Part shown: piece by piece, positions 35,821 through 45,383 of the stretch
Numbering within the stretch: position 1 is the stretch's first letter
How the letters are laid out: each line of letters starts with the position of its first letter
Source of the DNA: Rossellomorea aquimaris
GTDB taxonomy: Bacteria; Bacillota; Bacilli; Bacillales; Bacillaceae_B
Assembly (NCBI RefSeq): GCF_003315075.1
Contig: NZ_QNRJ01000006.1
Span: forward strand, 124,001-188,000
Length of the DNA stretch: 64,000 nucleotides
Direction: 5' to 3'
Translations under genes and position numbers: made by a program
Notes under the pieces: generated by a model
Seen by the model: only the letters and a program-made list of their open reading frames with translations
Told to the model about the DNA's origin: nothing
Databases searched by the model: none

Positions 35821-35829
35821 TTTCTCTTC

Positions 35830-37761
35830 TTATCGTTTGGCTTCTTTTGTGATGTGGCCGATGAACTCGTCAAGGGAAATCGTTTCTGATTTCTGCTCTC
35901 CGTATTTACGGACGTTGACAGCCGTTTCCTTGATTTCATTATCCCCCACCACAAGCATGTAAGGTACTTTACTCATCTGTGCTTCACGGATCTTGTAACC
36001 GATCTTTTCATTACGGTCATCGATATCAACGCGCAGCCCTTCAGACTGAAGCTTTTCTTTCACTTCTTTCGCATAGTCGAAGTGGACATCCGGAGAAACC
36101 GGGATCACCTGAACCTGCGTTGGAGCAAGCCAAGTCGGGAATGCTCCTTTGTATTCTTCGATCAGGAATGCCACGAAGCGTTCCATTGTAGATACGACAC
36201 CACGGTGGATGACAACCGGGCGATGCTGCTTCCCGTCTTCCCCTACATATGTTAAGTCAAAGCGCTCTGGAAGTAAGAAGTCCAGCTGAACAGTGGATAA
36301 CGTTTCTTCCTTACCAAGGGCCGTTTTCACTTGAACATCCAGTTTAGGGCCGTAGAATGCCGCTTCCCCTTCTGCTTCAAAGTACTCAACGTCCAGTTCA
36401 TCCATGGCTTCCTTGATCATTCCTTGTGCACGGTTCCACATCTCATCATCATCAAAGTACTTCTCCGTATCTTCAGGGTCACGATAAGACAGCCGGAAGG
36501 AATAGTCATTCAGATCAAAGTCTTTGTACACTTCTTGAACCAGGCGGACCACACGCTTGAATTCTTCCTTGATTTGATCAGGACGGACGAAGATATGTGC
36601 ATCATTCAGAGTCATCCCACGAACACGTTGAAGTCCTGATAGTGCTCCTGACAATTCATAACGGTGCATCAGACCAAGCTCGGCGATCCGGATCGGAAGC
36701 TCACGATAGCTGTGAATGCCGTTTTTATAAATCATCATATGATGAGGGCAGTTCATCGGGCGAAGGACAAGATCTTCATTATCCATCTCCATGACAGGGA
36801 ACATATTCTCCTGGTAATGATCCCAGTGACCGCTTGTTTTGTACAGCTCAACGCTTCCCATGACAGGTGTGTATACGTGGTCATAGCCTAAACGCTCTTC
36901 TTTATCAACGATATAACGCTCGATGATACGACGGATCGTGGCACCTTTAGGCAGCCACATCGGCAGGCCTTGTCCTACTTTTTGCGAGTTCATGAATAGG
37001 TTTAATTCTTTACCGATTTTACGGTGATCACGCTCTTTCGCTTCTTCCAAAAGACGCAGATGCTCTTCCAGGTCTTCTTTCTTGAAGAAGGCTGTACCGT
37101 AAATGCGTTGAAGCATTTTATTATCACTGTTTCCGCGCCAGTAAGCCCCAGCGATGCTTAACAGCTTGAACTCTTTAATTTTATTCGTGGACGGAATGTG
37201 GATTCCACGACATAAATCGAGGAATTCTCCTTGCTCGTAAATCGAGACTTGTTCTCCTTCAGGAATCGCCTCAAGTAATTCAAGCTTATACTCGTCACCG
37301 ATTTCTTCATACATTTTCTGTGCTTCGTCGCGGCTTACTTCTTTACGGACCACTTCCAGGTTTTCTCCAGTGATCTTCTTCATTTCTTTCTCGATCAGTG
37401 GGAGATCTTCGGGAGTGAACGTGTGCTCGGAATCAATATCATAATAGAATCCGCCTTCGATGACAGGTCCGATTCCAAGTTTGGTTTCAGGATATAGTCG
37501 TTTAATCGCCTGTGCCATTAAATGGGCTGTACTGTGACGAAGAATTTCCAGTGCATCTTCTCCTGGAGGTGTAACGATTTCAATCGCCCCATCCTCTTGA
37601 ATCCCTGTACGTAAATCAATTAATACATTATTTATTTTACCAGCGAGCGCCTTCTTCTTCAGTCCGGGACTGATGGACGCAGCAATCTCTTCTGTTGTCG
37701 TCCCTTTAGGAAACTCCTTGACATTTCCATCAGGGAACTGCATTTTCACTACTTCTGACAT
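35830..37761 (-). CDS. thrS: Threonyl-tRNA synthetase
   Basis: 643 residues, full length. Order: TGS domain (residues 1-63), editing domain with [16 protein letters not shown], class II core with motif 2 ([13 protein letters not shown]), the zinc ligands ([12 protein letters not shown]; the motif 3 region is [20 protein letters not shown]) and a C-terminal anticodon-binding domain ([19 protein letters not shown]). ATG follows TAAGGAGTGAAATCAC. A T-box leader controls it through uncharged tRNA-Thr. It is monocistronic: terminator hairpin at 35788-35820. Confidence 0.99.
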   Translation of the reverse strand: MSEVVKMQFPDGNVKEFPKGTTTEEIAASISPGLKKKALAGKINNVLIDLRTGIQEDGAIEIVTPPGEDALEILRHSTAHLMAQAIKRLYPETKLGIGPVIEGGFYYDIDSEHTFTPEDLPLIEKEMKKITGENLEVVRKEVSRDEAQKMYEEIGDEYKLELLEAIPEGEQVSIYEQGEFLDLCRGIHIPSTNKIKEFKLLSIAGAYWRGNSDNKMLQRIYGTAFFKKEDLEEHLRLLEEAKERDHRKIGKELNLFMNSQKVGQGLPMWLPKGATIRRIIERYIVDKEERLGYDHVYTPVMGSVELYKTSGHWDHYQENMFPVMEMDNEDLVLRPMNCPHHMMIYKNGIHSYRELPIRIAELGLMHRYELSGALSGLQRVRGMTLNDAHIFVRPDQIKEEFKRVVRLVQEVYKDFDLNDYSFRLSYRDPEDTEKYFDDDEMWNRAQGMIKEAMDELDVEYFEAEGEAAFYGPKLDVQVKTALGKEETLSTVQLDFLLPERFDLTYVGEDGKQHRPVVIHRGVVSTMERFVAFLIEEYKGAFPTWLAPTQVQVIPVSPDVHFDYAKEVKEKLQSEGLRVDIDDRNEKIGYKIREAQMSKVPYMLVVGDNEIKETAVNVRKYGEQKSETISLDEFIGHITKEAKR

Positions 37762-37796
37762 GTGATTTCACTCCTTAAGTAATCTCTATAAAACAT

Positions 37797-38060
37797 AAAA
37801 AACCCCGACCCTTCACGTTTGAAGGGACGAGGTTAATAAGTAAACTCGTGGTTCCACCCAACTTCTCATTGTGTGCAAAATACAGACAATGACTTCATTG
37901 AAAACGAATAACGACATTTAGCCGTCAATCATTACTGTGAATCCGTCAAGATTCAGTTCATAATTGAAGTTCCGAGGTGGTAAATATCACTACCGAATTA
38001 GGAAGCTTGCAGCCAGGTGACTTCCCTCTCTGTGAATGGAATAGGAATATTGTTGTCCTC
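37797..38060 (-). promoter_or_regulatory. T-box leader of thrS
   Basis: On the - strand the T-box core TTGGGTGGAACCACGAG (complement of about 37845-37861) is followed by terminator arms CCTCGTCCCTTC and GAAGGGTCGGGG and TTTTTT (37797-37832). Stem I extends to about 38060; TTTACCACCTCGGAA near 37980 contains ACC, a possible Thr specifier. The leader accounts for most of the gap between thrS and ytxC; I see nothing else in 38060-38148. Confidence 0.93.
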
Positions 38061-38147
38061 ATCATAACCTTTATTTATTGACTTATTATGTAGGTATTAT
38101 AATCGGTTATGTTTTGAAAAGCAAGAGCATTCTATAAAATAAGAAGC

Positions 38148-39014
38148 CTATTCATTCGCGATATCCCAGGAAGGATAGAGCAGTGTATCAGGGAAGTAAC
38201 TCGACGGCAAGAGATCGATCCGTTCTTCAAAAATATTCTGAAGCGTCCTGATCAATTGATGGTCCCCATTCCCGTACACGAGTATCTTCTCCGGTGCAAG
38301 GGATAATAACGGAGCTATGGTGTACGAATCAACGTATAACGGGTGATTCGTCAGAAGGCGTTTATCAATCGCCTTCGTCAATTCCTGCCGTGTCACCTCT
38401 TTCATGTCTTCATCAAAGAAACGATAGCCGTAACCCGTGGAGTACAGATGGATCGTGCGCATTTTCTGCTCCCTCGATGCCAGATACTCCCGCAGCATAT
38501 GGACAAACATTTGATATTCCTGCTCCATCTTATATTCATCAATAGCAAGATCCAGCATGAGGAGCAGTCTCTCCTGAAGCTTCTTCAGCCTGAACTTGCT
38601 GAAGGAGTCGAATGATATGGGGGCCTTCCCTTCCAACAAAAGCTCCAGGCTGTCATGGACGTATTCGGCCTCGTCCCATTCACCGATCAGCTCCATCAAT
38701 TCAGGTCGTTCACCCATCCTCATCTCTGATACGATTTCTAATATTTGATTGATTTCATCAACATCTTCATAGAAGTAATTTTCTTTCAGGGCTGATTCGG
38801 ACCAGTCCATGCATTTATCATTTAAGACAAAGTGGGAAACCCCATTGAACAGTTTTTCTCTTTCCTTGAAGAAAGGGGAAACCTCTATCGTCAGATTATA
38901 GTGAGTGTTATGTTGAAAGAGCGTTTCATGAAACCATGATTGGATGAACTCTTTATTGAGGTGTGCTTGAAGCTTTAACGCATCATTTTTTTGCTTGAAA
39001 ATAAATTCAATCAA
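38148..39014 (-). CDS. ytxC: Sporulation protein YtxC-like
   Basis: About 288 residues. The sequence matches the sporulation-associated YtxC family by position (between thrS and dnaI) and by the C-terminal stretch HLYSTGYGYRFFDEDMKEV, then IAPLLSLAPEKILVYG. The function is not known. The start is taken as TTG 39014 (reads MIEFIFKQKND) because AAGGAGGCGAGAAAG precedes it; an ATG 24 bases upstream overlaps the ribosome binding site. No membrane segment is evident. Family assignment is from context and memory, so moderate confidence. Confidence 0.78.
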   Translation of the reverse strand: MIEFIFKQKNDALKLQAHLNKEFIQSWFHETLFQHNTHYNLTIEVSPFFKEREKLFNGVSHFVLNDKCMDWSESALKENYFYEDVDEINQILEIVSEMRMGERPELMELIGEWDEAEYVHDSLELLLEGKAPISFDSFSKFRLKKLQERLLLMLDLAIDEYKMEQEYQMFVHMLREYLASREQKMRTIHLYSTGYGYRFFDEDMKEVTRQELTKAIDKRLLTNHPLYVDSYTIAPLLSLAPEKILVYGNGDHQLIRTLQNIFEERIDLLPSSYFPDTLLYPSWDIANE

Positions 39015-39138
39015 ACTTTCTCGCCTCCTTAAACCCAAATCCCTGATTTATATATATGGGAGGCTTGTATCATTTAGAAGTTGATGAGGGAATTTAATTA
39101 TCTCTTTTCGAATCTATTAATAGTAAATGAAGCGAGTA

Positions 39139-39270
39139 GTGGGATTTCCGCTCCAGGGGGCTCGCTTTCCGCGGGGCGTGAGTTGAGCCTCCTCGGGCTT
39201 TGCCCTGCGGGGTCTCAACTTTCCCGCTATTCCCGCAGGAGTCGAGCCCCCTTCCGCTCCAATCAACATT
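39139..39270 (+). repeat. Structured intergenic palindromic repeat, copy B
   Basis: Middle arms GGGGGCTCG (39156-39164) and CGAGCCCCC (39243-39251); inner GAGTTGAG/CTCAACTT; apical GGGC-TTT-GCCC. The outer left arm is decayed (GTGGGATT against AATCAAC). It lies between ytxC and the dnaI 3' end, on the + strand against both genes. The rest of the 39014-39434 gap shows only the dnaI terminator. Confidence 0.9.
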
Positions 39271-39383
39271 GTATTTTTAAACATCTCAGGATTCGTTATC
39301 ATTCACCCAATAGAATAAACTCTTATTGGAACAATGCTTAGGAAATAAATAATGAATTTATTTCACCAAAAATTCATTAATGA

Positions 39384-39418
39384 AAAAGAAAAGGTCAAAC
39401 GCTAAGCGAATGACCTTC
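39384..39418 (-). terminator. dnaI terminator
   Basis: On the - strand AAGGTCA..CGC and GCG..TGACCTT pair around TTA, followed by TTCTTTTT. Confidence 0.85.
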
Positions 39419-39433
39419 CTTTTTTACTTTATA

Positions 39434-40378
39434 CTATTCTCTTCTATTCCTTCCATCAATCAACACAGGCTGGGACAGGTATTTAATCCGTTCCATGATT
39501 CGTGCAGCCTTCAGTTTTTCTTCTTCTCCCCGTTGACTGTACGTCAAGTGATGCGTCAGTTCGTTGAAGTTGAAGTTGGAGGTGAAGAATGTCGGCAGGT
39601 TTTCAAGCATTCTGTACTGGAGGATCGTTCCGAGGATTTCATCTCTTCCCCAGCTTGACATGGTTTCTGCGCCGATGTCATCGAGCATGAGGATCGGTGC
39701 CGCTTTAACCATTTCCAGCTTTTCATTTACCGTGTTGTCTCCCAGCGATTGCTTGATTTCTCTAAAGAACTCAGGAACGTACACAATCAGGGACGCGATT
39801 TTTTTCTCGGCGAGTTCATTGGCCATCGCCCCTAATAAATAGGACTTACCCACTCCGAACTTGCCGTAAAAATAGAGTCCTTTCATTTTTGTACCTTCCG
39901 TGTAGTTCTCCACGAAATTCTTCGCTAATCGCACAGCCTCCAATCGGCTTTTCGAATCAAGATCCAGGGTTGAGAAGGATGCTTGTAAAATATCCTTCGG
40001 CACATACAGGCTCTTGATTAGACGCTGGGCGCTCGTTCTTTCATCGTGAATGATTTTTCGAGGGCAGCGATGGTAATCGATGTCGATGGTGTTGCCTCTG
40101 ATCACCAAATGAGGGTCATACCCTTCCATCATATTCTTACACTCCTGTAAAGAAGGACAGTATCGACATTCTTTACTTTGAGAGATGTATTCATATAACT
40201 TCATCAGACTCTCATTTACCATTTCCCCTGTTACACGGCCTTCATTCCTGCGGATAAAATCCTTCACATCATTGTTTTCAAGAATCTCTTTTTTCATTTG
40301 CTCATATCTTTGTTGAAACGAACCAGAAGTCGCCAACTTTTTCAGGGTGTTATTTATTCTCTCCACCGCTACGTTCAC
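39434..40378 (-). CDS. dnaI: Helicase loader DnaI
   Basis: 314 residues. Loads replicative helicase DnaC at the origin and at restarted forks. The N-terminal zinc-binding part carries CRYCPSLQEC and, later, YHRCPRK; the C-terminal AAA+ domain shows Walker A GKFGVGKSYLL near residue 171, Walker B LMLDDIGAE near 232 and the sensor region TFFTSNFNFNELTHHL. It overlaps nothing but follows dnaB directly (dnaB stops at 40379, next base), so the primosome genes form one operon as in B. subtilis. Confidence 0.97.
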   Translation of the reverse strand: MNVAVERINNTLKKLATSGSFQQRYEQMKKEILENNDVKDFIRRNEGRVTGEMVNESLMKLYEYISQSKECRYCPSLQECKNMMEGYDPHLVIRGNTIDIDYHRCPRKIIHDERTSAQRLIKSLYVPKDILQASFSTLDLDSKSRLEAVRLAKNFVENYTEGTKMKGLYFYGKFGVGKSYLLGAMANELAEKKIASLIVYVPEFFREIKQSLGDNTVNEKLEMVKAAPILMLDDIGAETMSSWGRDEILGTILQYRMLENLPTFFTSNFNFNELTHHLTYSQRGEEEKLKAARIMERIKYLSQPVLIDGRNRRE

Positions 40379-41767
40379 CTACTTCCGAAAATTTTTAAGC
40401 TCTTCTTCGAGTTTCTTCTTTTCTGCTTCGAAATCATATCCATCAAGGGAAGAATCAATTTCTTTCTCGGTTTCACCTTCCTGGAACCATTCCGGGAGTT
40501 TTTCCGTACGAGTCGGCTTTCTTCGCCTATTCGTTTTATTTTCCTTTTTCCCTTCAGCCCACTCAAGATACTGCTTATGTTCTTTTTTGGCTAATTCCAT
40601 GGCTTCACTTGCAGTCGTCACCTTTTTCCTCGACCAATGGGCCGCGATTTTTTCCATATATCCTTTTGTGAGCTTCATGTCCGTTTTCAGCAAAACATAT
40701 TGTACCAGGACATTCATGACACCAATCGGCAACTTCTGTGACATGAGCACCTCTTCAACAGCCTGAAGGTCCGCCTTGGAAGGAGCTCCTCCATTTGATA
40801 TGTCAGATAGAACATCCTTGGGCGACGTTGTTTCCAGATAATCAATAAGCTCTTCTTCTTTCGTGCGGGGTTTGTCCGATTTCACAGGCACTTTAGTCTC
40901 TATTCTCGCAGTCAAATCTGGCAGTTGATCACCTGTCTGAACCCCATACCAATCACGTGCGGTTTTGCGCAGCAGCTCTATATCGATGGTATCATCTGCA
41001 TCCAGGGAGCTTAAGACGATATTTTTCATCTGAAGAGGATCAATTCCGTACAGATAGCTGAGTTTCAGAACCGTTTCCTTTACAGTAGACGTAAAGGCTT
41101 TACGTGGAACCATGGATTCAGATAATCCTGCCAGTAATAACTGAAAATCAAAATCGATATCATCCAGTGGAAGACCACCATTCTTCCCATATTTCATATA
41201 TTGTTCACCAGACTTAGTCTCGGAATCCATATTTGCATCGTGTTGGAGAAAATTAATCTGTTCCGATGTGAAAACATCCTGAAAGGACCGGGTGATGTTT
41301 ACATGTTGCTGTTTATCCACCGATTCGTCAGTGAAGAATTTCTTTAAACGCAAATAATGAGTCCTGCCTATTTTCCGGTAAAGATACACATTTAACATGC
41401 CATCATGAAAGAATTCCTGAGGGGTAAGAGGTGGCTGCAGTTCATAAAGAAAGCTCCGATCCTCGTTGTCCCTTTTTTCGAACGCCTTTAACAATCCTAT
41501 CCCTTCAAGCTTCATTCTCGCTTCATATACTTCTTGAAGATTGACAGACAGAACGTTCATCAGATGATAATGAGTAGAATGTGTGGACCACAGCCTGTTT
41601 TCTTCTACTTCTCCCCACAAACTCATATAAAGACTGTAACAAACCGAACCAATTAAAGGCTGGTACAGAAACGTGATGATTTTCCGATCGTATTCCTGAA
41701 GAATCCCATTTGTCCCTACCGTGTAGTGATCGATTGGTTGTATTTCATTCCAATGCTTCTTCATCAT
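40379..41767 (-). CDS. dnaB: Replication initiation and membrane attachment protein DnaB
   Basis: 462 residues. Firmicute primosome protein (not the Escherichia coli helicase) that works with DnaD and DnaI to load helicase at oriC and at stalled forks. N-terminal winged-helix region (LYMSLWGEVEENRLWSTHSTH) and the C-terminal DnaB/DnaD2 motif region (KTEEE..YLETTSPKDVLSD, LPIGVMNVLVQYVLLKTDMKLTKGYMEKIAAHW, with the conserved Y..K..a..W pattern) are seen. A basic low-complexity tail (ENKTNRRRKPTRTEK) follows. ATG 41767 is used; ATG 41764 is possible. It lies upstream of dnaI and after nrdR. Confidence 0.95.
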   Translation of the reverse strand: MMKKHWNEIQPIDHYTVGTNGILQEYDRKIITFLYQPLIGSVCYSLYMSLWGEVEENRLWSTHSTHYHLMNVLSVNLQEVYEARMKLEGIGLLKAFEKRDNEDRSFLYELQPPLTPQEFFHDGMLNVYLYRKIGRTHYLRLKKFFTDESVDKQQHVNITRSFQDVFTSEQINFLQHDANMDSETKSGEQYMKYGKNGGLPLDDIDFDFQLLLAGLSESMVPRKAFTSTVKETVLKLSYLYGIDPLQMKNIVLSSLDADDTIDIELLRKTARDWYGVQTGDQLPDLTARIETKVPVKSDKPRTKEEELIDYLETTSPKDVLSDISNGGAPSKADLQAVEEVLMSQKLPIGVMNVLVQYVLLKTDMKLTKGYMEKIAAHWSRKKVTTASEAMELAKKEHKQYLEWAEGKKENKTNRRRKPTRTEKLPEWFQEGETEKEIDSSLDGYDFEAEKKKLEEELKNFRK

Positions 41768-41789
41768 AGTTGGATTCTACCTTTCAAAA

Positions 41790-41829
41790 AAATAAAGAGA
41801 AAAGAGCTAAAGAATTACATCTTCAGCTC
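41790..41829 (-). terminator. nrdR terminator
   Basis: On the - strand GAGCTGAAGA and TTCTTTAGCTC pair with one mismatch, followed by TTTTCTCTTTATTTT. It separates nrdR from dnaB-dnaI, so readthrough may be partial. Confidence 0.75.
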
Positions 41830-41835
41830 ATTCTT

Positions 41836-42291
41836 CTACTCTTTTTTTATTAATTCTTTCAGTTCGTCTATAAATACATTAATATCCTTGAATTGTCTAT
41901 ACACAGATGCAAAGCGTACGTATGCAACCTCATCTACCTTAGCAAGTTGATCCATGACCATCTCACCGATCTTAACCGATTCTACTTCAGAAGCACCCTG
42001 ATTACGGAGGTCCTTTTCAATATCCGTTGAGATCTTTTCTAATCTCTCAAGAGGTACCGGGCGTTTCTCACAAGCCTTGATCAACCCTCTCAAAATCTTC
42101 TCTCGACTAAACTCTTCTCTAACCCCTTCTTTTTTCACCACAATTAAAGGAAGCTCCTCAACCTTCTCGAAGGTCGTGAAGCGGAAAGTACATACTTCAC
42201 ATTCTCTTCTTCTCCTGATTGAACGTCCTTCATCAGCAGGTCGGGAGTCCACTACTCGTGTACCATTATGCTGGCAAGACGGGCACTTCAT
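41836..42291 (-). CDS. nrdR: Transcriptional repressor NrdR
   Basis: 151 residues. Represses ribonucleotide reductase genes in response to ATP/dATP. The N-terminal zinc ribbon reads [22 protein letters not shown] with the second Cys pair in CEVCTFRF, followed by the ATP-cone ([24 protein letters not shown]). ATG 42291 is preferred (AACGGAGCTGATATT upstream, and the family always starts MKCP); the longer reading adds 21 unrelated residues. B. subtilis name ytcG. Confidence 0.98.
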   Translation of the reverse strand: MKCPSCQHNGTRVVDSRPADEGRSIRRRRECEVCTFRFTTFEKVEELPLIVVKKEGVREEFSREKILRGLIKACEKRPVPLERLEKISTDIEKDLRNQGASEVESVKIGEMVMDQLAKVDEVAYVRFASVYRQFKDINVFIDELKELIKKE

Positions 42292-42373
42292 AATATCAGC
42301 TCCGTTATTACATACTATTACTTTCATCATATAAAAAAGCTGCGACTTACACAAGCTTCTATCGGATTTACCG

Positions 42374-42754
42374 TTATTTCACTTTTGTCAGTTCGCTGTC
42401 AAGCCTTTGATAATAATGGTTAATCTGTGCTTTTAAGACCGTATATGTACCAAAGATTTTCCCTTTATCCGCACTGACCTTGAAATCGATTGCCGTTTCA
42501 AAAGGTCTTACCGTGATGACCGTTGCGACGATAAACAGTTGGGGAGTACCATTTTTACGGACCGTAATTTCCCCTCTGTCCTTGGACTGGGAAATCACCT
42601 CATACTCAGAGGATGAGAATAATTCTAATACTGCATTAAATGCACCTTGATGCATGGATTTATAATAGCGTGATTTCAGGTCTTTATCTTCGTGCTGATC
42701 AGATGTCTCACATTCTGATTGAAACCGTTTAAAAAAAGTACGTATTCCGCTCAT
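42374..42754 (-). CDS. Uncharacterised cytosolic protein
   Basis: 126 residues, no signal peptide or membrane segment; mixed alpha/beta composition with a basic helix at the start ([12 protein letters not shown]). I do not recognise the family; similar small proteins between nrdR and speD are usually annotated as cytosolic proteins in other Bacillaceae, from memory. A good ribosome binding site (AAAGGGAGGAACTTTAT) and coding length support a real gene. It lies 82 bases before nrdR, so the two may be co-transcribed. Confidence 0.75.
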   Translation of the reverse strand: MSGIRTFFKRFQSECETSDQHEDKDLKSRYYKSMHQGAFNAVLELFSSSEYEVISQSKDRGEITVRKNGTPQLFIVATVITVRPFETAIDFKVSADKGKIFGTYTVLKAQINHYYQRLDSELTKVK

Positions 42755-42835
42755 ATAAAGTTCCTCCCTTTATTTACCCTTATTTTACACGAAAACCACA
42801 CGAATGAAAATTCAAAATCAATTCCTGTTCAAAAG

Positions 42836-42873
42836 CATAAAAAAAGAGATGCATCTAATACGCATCTCTTCTG
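42836..42873 (-). terminator. speD terminator
   Basis: On the - strand AAGAGATGCGTA and TAGATGCATCTCTT form the hairpin, followed by TTTTTTTATG. Confidence 0.88.
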
Positions 42874-42885
42874 AGTTATCTTCGA

Positions 42886-43272
42886 TTAAAGGGCTTGAGC
42901 TTGAGCCTGAGACTTCTTCACTTGTACAGGACCCATGCCACGTGGCAATTCGATTGTTTCACGTGTGTCAGCACCAAGAGCATCTGCAATATATTCAGCA
43001 GCGATGTTAGGATCTAAATCACCGCAAGTATATACATCAATACTGGCATAACCATGTTCAGGAAAACTGTGAATAGTCAGATGTGATTCTGAAATGATCA
43101 CAACTCCACTAACACCTTGAGGAGCAAATTTATGGAAAGCTACCTCACGTACCTCTGCACCTGATTTCAGCGCAGCATCTACGAATGTTTTTTCAATTCC
43201 TACAACATCGTTTAATTTTTCAAAATCGCAACCCCATAATTCTGAGATTACATGACGACCCATTGTTTCCAT
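42886..43272 (-). CDS. speD: S-adenosylmethionine decarboxylase
   Basis: Makes decarboxylated AdoMet for spermidine synthesis. 128 residues, class 1B prokaryotic type. The self-cleavage site is visible as [21 protein letters not shown], with the pyruvoyl-forming Ser63 after Glu62 and the catalytic His68 and Cys83 (YTCGD). The proenzyme cleaves into beta (1-62) and alpha chains. ATG follows AAGGGGGAAACACGAA. Single gene with its own terminator. Confidence 0.98.
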   Translation of the reverse strand: METMGRHVISELWGCDFEKLNDVVGIEKTFVDAALKSGAEVREVAFHKFAPQGVSGVVIISESHLTIHSFPEHGYASIDVYTCGDLDPNIAAEYIADALGADTRETIELPRGMGPVQVKKSQAQAQAL

Positions 43273-43343
43273 TTCGTGTTTCCCCCTTTGACATAATTTT
43301 TTTCGTCAAAATGAACGTGTCCTTTGGCAAAATCTTAACTACC

Positions 43344-43380
43344 ACGGGGGAAAGTTAGTCCGAAGAGGTCCTAACCCTTT
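43344..43380 (-). other. Hairpin in the long 5' region of speD
   Basis: On the - strand GTTAG and CTAAC, flanked by AAAG and CTTT, enclose CC/GG and a CTTC loop. It lies about 90 bases before the speD start. It has no T run. It may be a leader hairpin; I cannot name a class. The surrounding stretch 43272-43560 has no ORF with a ribosome binding site. Confidence 0.35.
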
Positions 43381-43564
43381 AAGTAGCTAAATCAGTATTC
43401 ATTTGCTAATAAGAAGTTCACGAAAAATAGTATACTTTGTTTAAAACTCTTTTGCAATAAATTTTTATAAACTTTTTTATATGGGTGGACGATCGTTGAC
43501 TGCAACTAGATTACGCGGGTTATCGCCCAATATAGTAAAGTGCGTATTGGATTATGTTCTAAAC

Positions 43565-43696
43565 GTTGACCGTTCCTTTTCGCTCCAGGCACTCGCTTTC
43601 CGCGGGGCGGGCGGTGAGCCTCCTCGGCTGTGCCTGCGGGGTCTCACCTGTCCCGCTGTTCCCGCAGGAGTCGAGTGCCTTCCGCTACAATCCACT
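43565..43696 (+). repeat. Structured intergenic palindromic repeat, copy C
   Basis: Middle arms GGCACTCG (43588-43595) and CGAGTGCC (43672-43679); inner arms changed to GCGGTGAG/CTCACCTG; apical GGC-TGT-GCC. The outer arms here are weak. It lies between speD and the gapB 3' end on the + strand. Confidence 0.9.
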
Positions 43697-43840
43697 CTAT
43701 GCTACTACACTAGTTACATGTTTTGACAGATAGATGCAAAGAAAAACATTCCTAAATAAACTTTCTGCCAAAGGAACTAAATATATCAACCATACAAAAA
43801 AGTTGTAAGATTCTACTACTTATAAAAAGTGTAATAAAAG

Positions 43841-43867
43841 AAAAAAACGCACCTGGAAAGGTACGTT
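43841..43867 (-). terminator. gapB terminator
   Basis: On the - strand AACGTACCT and AGGTGCGTT pair around TTCC (one G-U), followed by TTTTTTC. Confidence 0.85.
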
Positions 43868-43901
43868 CTAAGGATGCAGCTTATTGTTTATTTGGGTTCT
43901 T

Positions 43902-44930
43902 TCAAACGTTGACTTCTTGTTTTGCGTTCATTTTTGATGCGACGAATTTAGCCAGGTCGACGACGCGGCATGAGTAGCCCCATTCGTTATCGTACCAGGC
44001 CAGTACCTTGACTTTTCGATTTCCCATTACCATTGTGGATAGTCCGTCGATGATCGCTGAATGAGGATTTGTATTGAAGTCGATTGAAACTAATGGTTCC
44101 GTTGTGTATTGCAGTACTCCGTGTAAGGAACCAACAGATGCCGTAATGAAAGCTTCATTGATTTCTTCTACTGTTACGTCTCTTTTCACATCCACAACAA
44201 GGTCCACCAGGGAAACATTTGGTGTTGGTACACGTAATGCCATTCCGTGAAGCTTGCCGTTTAATTGAGGCAGAACCAATGATAATGCTTTGGCTGCACC
44301 AGTCGTGGTCGGGATGATCGATTGACCGCATGCTCTGGCTCTTCTTAAATCTTTATGTGGATTATCAATATTCTTCTGGTCATTTGTGTAAGCATGGACA
44401 GTCGTCATAAGTCCATTTTCAATACCAAATTGCTCATCTAATACCTTCGCAACCGGCGCTAAGCAGTTCGTCGTACAAGATGCATTTGAAATGATGCTGT
44501 GTTCTTCAATATTTAATGCGCTTTCATTTACACCCATCACAATGGTAATGTCTTCATTTTTACCCGGAGCTGTCAGGATGACCTTTTTCGCTCCCGCTTC
44601 TAAATGAAGGCTCGCTTGATCTTTCGAATTGAATTTTCCAGTAGCTTCAATCACAATGTCGATATTTAATTCGCCCCAAGGCAAAGCTTTAGGATCACGA
44701 TTGCTTAATAGTAGGACACGTTTCCCATTGACGATGAGTGCATCATCTTCCGTCACGACATCTGCCTGGAATGTTCCATGATTTGTGTCATACTTAATTA
44801 AATGTGCTAATGTTTCAGCCGGGTAGCTTGCGTTAATGGCTACAACCTCTAAGTTTTCCTCTAATATTGCTTTTCTGAAAACCATTCTCCCAATACGTCC
44901 AAAACCATTGATTGCAATTTTCGCCTTCAT
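43902..44930 (-). CDS. gapB: Glyceraldehyde-3-phosphate dehydrogenase, gluconeogenic type
   Basis: 342 residues. The Rossmann start AINGFGRIGRMVFRK, catalytic cysteine in SNASCTTNCLAP and phosphate-binding TTTGAAKALSLVLPQL are present. Assigned GapB (NADP-preferring, working in gluconeogenesis) by position beside speD and by its KYDTNHGTFQ N-terminal half; the glycolytic gapA normally sits with pgk and tpi. CcpN-type sites at its promoter support gluconeogenic control. ATG follows AGAGGGGAGCCGGATTT. Monocistronic. Confidence 0.96.
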   Translation of the reverse strand: MKAKIAINGFGRIGRMVFRKAILEENLEVVAINASYPAETLAHLIKYDTNHGTFQADVVTEDDALIVNGKRVLLLSNRDPKALPWGELNIDIVIEATGKFNSKDQASLHLEAGAKKVILTAPGKNEDITIVMGVNESALNIEEHSIISNASCTTNCLAPVAKVLDEQFGIENGLMTTVHAYTNDQKNIDNPHKDLRRARACGQSIIPTTTGAAKALSLVLPQLNGKLHGMALRVPTPNVSLVDLVVDVKRDVTVEEINEAFITASVGSLHGVLQYTTEPLVSIDFNTNPHSAIIDGLSTMVMGNRKVKVLAWYDNEWGYSCRVVDLAKFVASKMNAKQEVNV

Positions 44931-44952
44931 AAATCCGGCTCCCCTCTATATT

Positions 44953-45019
44953 AATGTTATACTTATATGTTTATTTGCTAAAAATAGTATAACATATTTA
45001 GAGAATATGTTAATAAGTA
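44953..45019 (-). promoter_or_regulatory. gapB promoter with two CcpN-like sites
   Basis: On the - strand TATGTTATACT (complement of 44986-44996) matches the CcpN consensus TRTGHYATAYW fully and covers the -10 TATACT; the -35 TTAACA lies 16 bases upstream. A second site, AATGTTATACT (44953-44963, + strand), has one mismatch and faces the first. In B. subtilis CcpN represses gapB on glucose. Confidence 0.75.
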
Positions 45020-45149
45020 TTTTGCGGATTTTTAATGTTTTATTATTCTGACAATAGTCTTATTGAATGTATATTTTTGTGGTTTGAATTCATACATCCT
45101 TTTCGAGGCTCCGGACTTTTATATTGTCTTTTTTTACGGGTAAGTGCTG

Positions 45150-45275
45150 GTTGAGTTCCGCTCCAGGTTGCTCGCTTTCCGCGGGGTGGGCGGTGAGCCT
45201 CCTCGGCTTCGCCTGCGGGGTCTCACCTGTCCCACTTTTCCCGCAGGAGTCGAGCAACCTTCCGCTACACTCAAC
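45150..45275 (+). repeat. Structured intergenic palindromic repeat, copy D
   Basis: Outer arms GTTGAGT (45150-45156) and ACTCAAC (45269-45275), middle arms GGTTGCTCG (45166-45174) and CGAGCAACC (45251-45259), inner GCGGTGAG/CTCACCTG, apical GGC-TTC-GCC. Outer and middle helices both differ in sequence from copies A and F yet still pair. Between gapB and coaE. Confidence 0.93.
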
Positions 45276-45337
45276 TTTGATATCTAGCTCTCAAAAGATA
45301 ATGAGTGTAAAACATTTATTCAAATAGCATAAGATCA

Positions 45338-45372
45338 AAATAAAAAGCCGACAAGAGGTTTCCTTGTCAGCT
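45338..45372 (-). terminator. coaE terminator
   Basis: On the - strand AGCTGACAAG and CTTGTCGGCT pair (one G-U) and are followed by TTTTTATTTT. Confidence 0.9.
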
Positions 45373-45383
45373 CATTTGTCATT

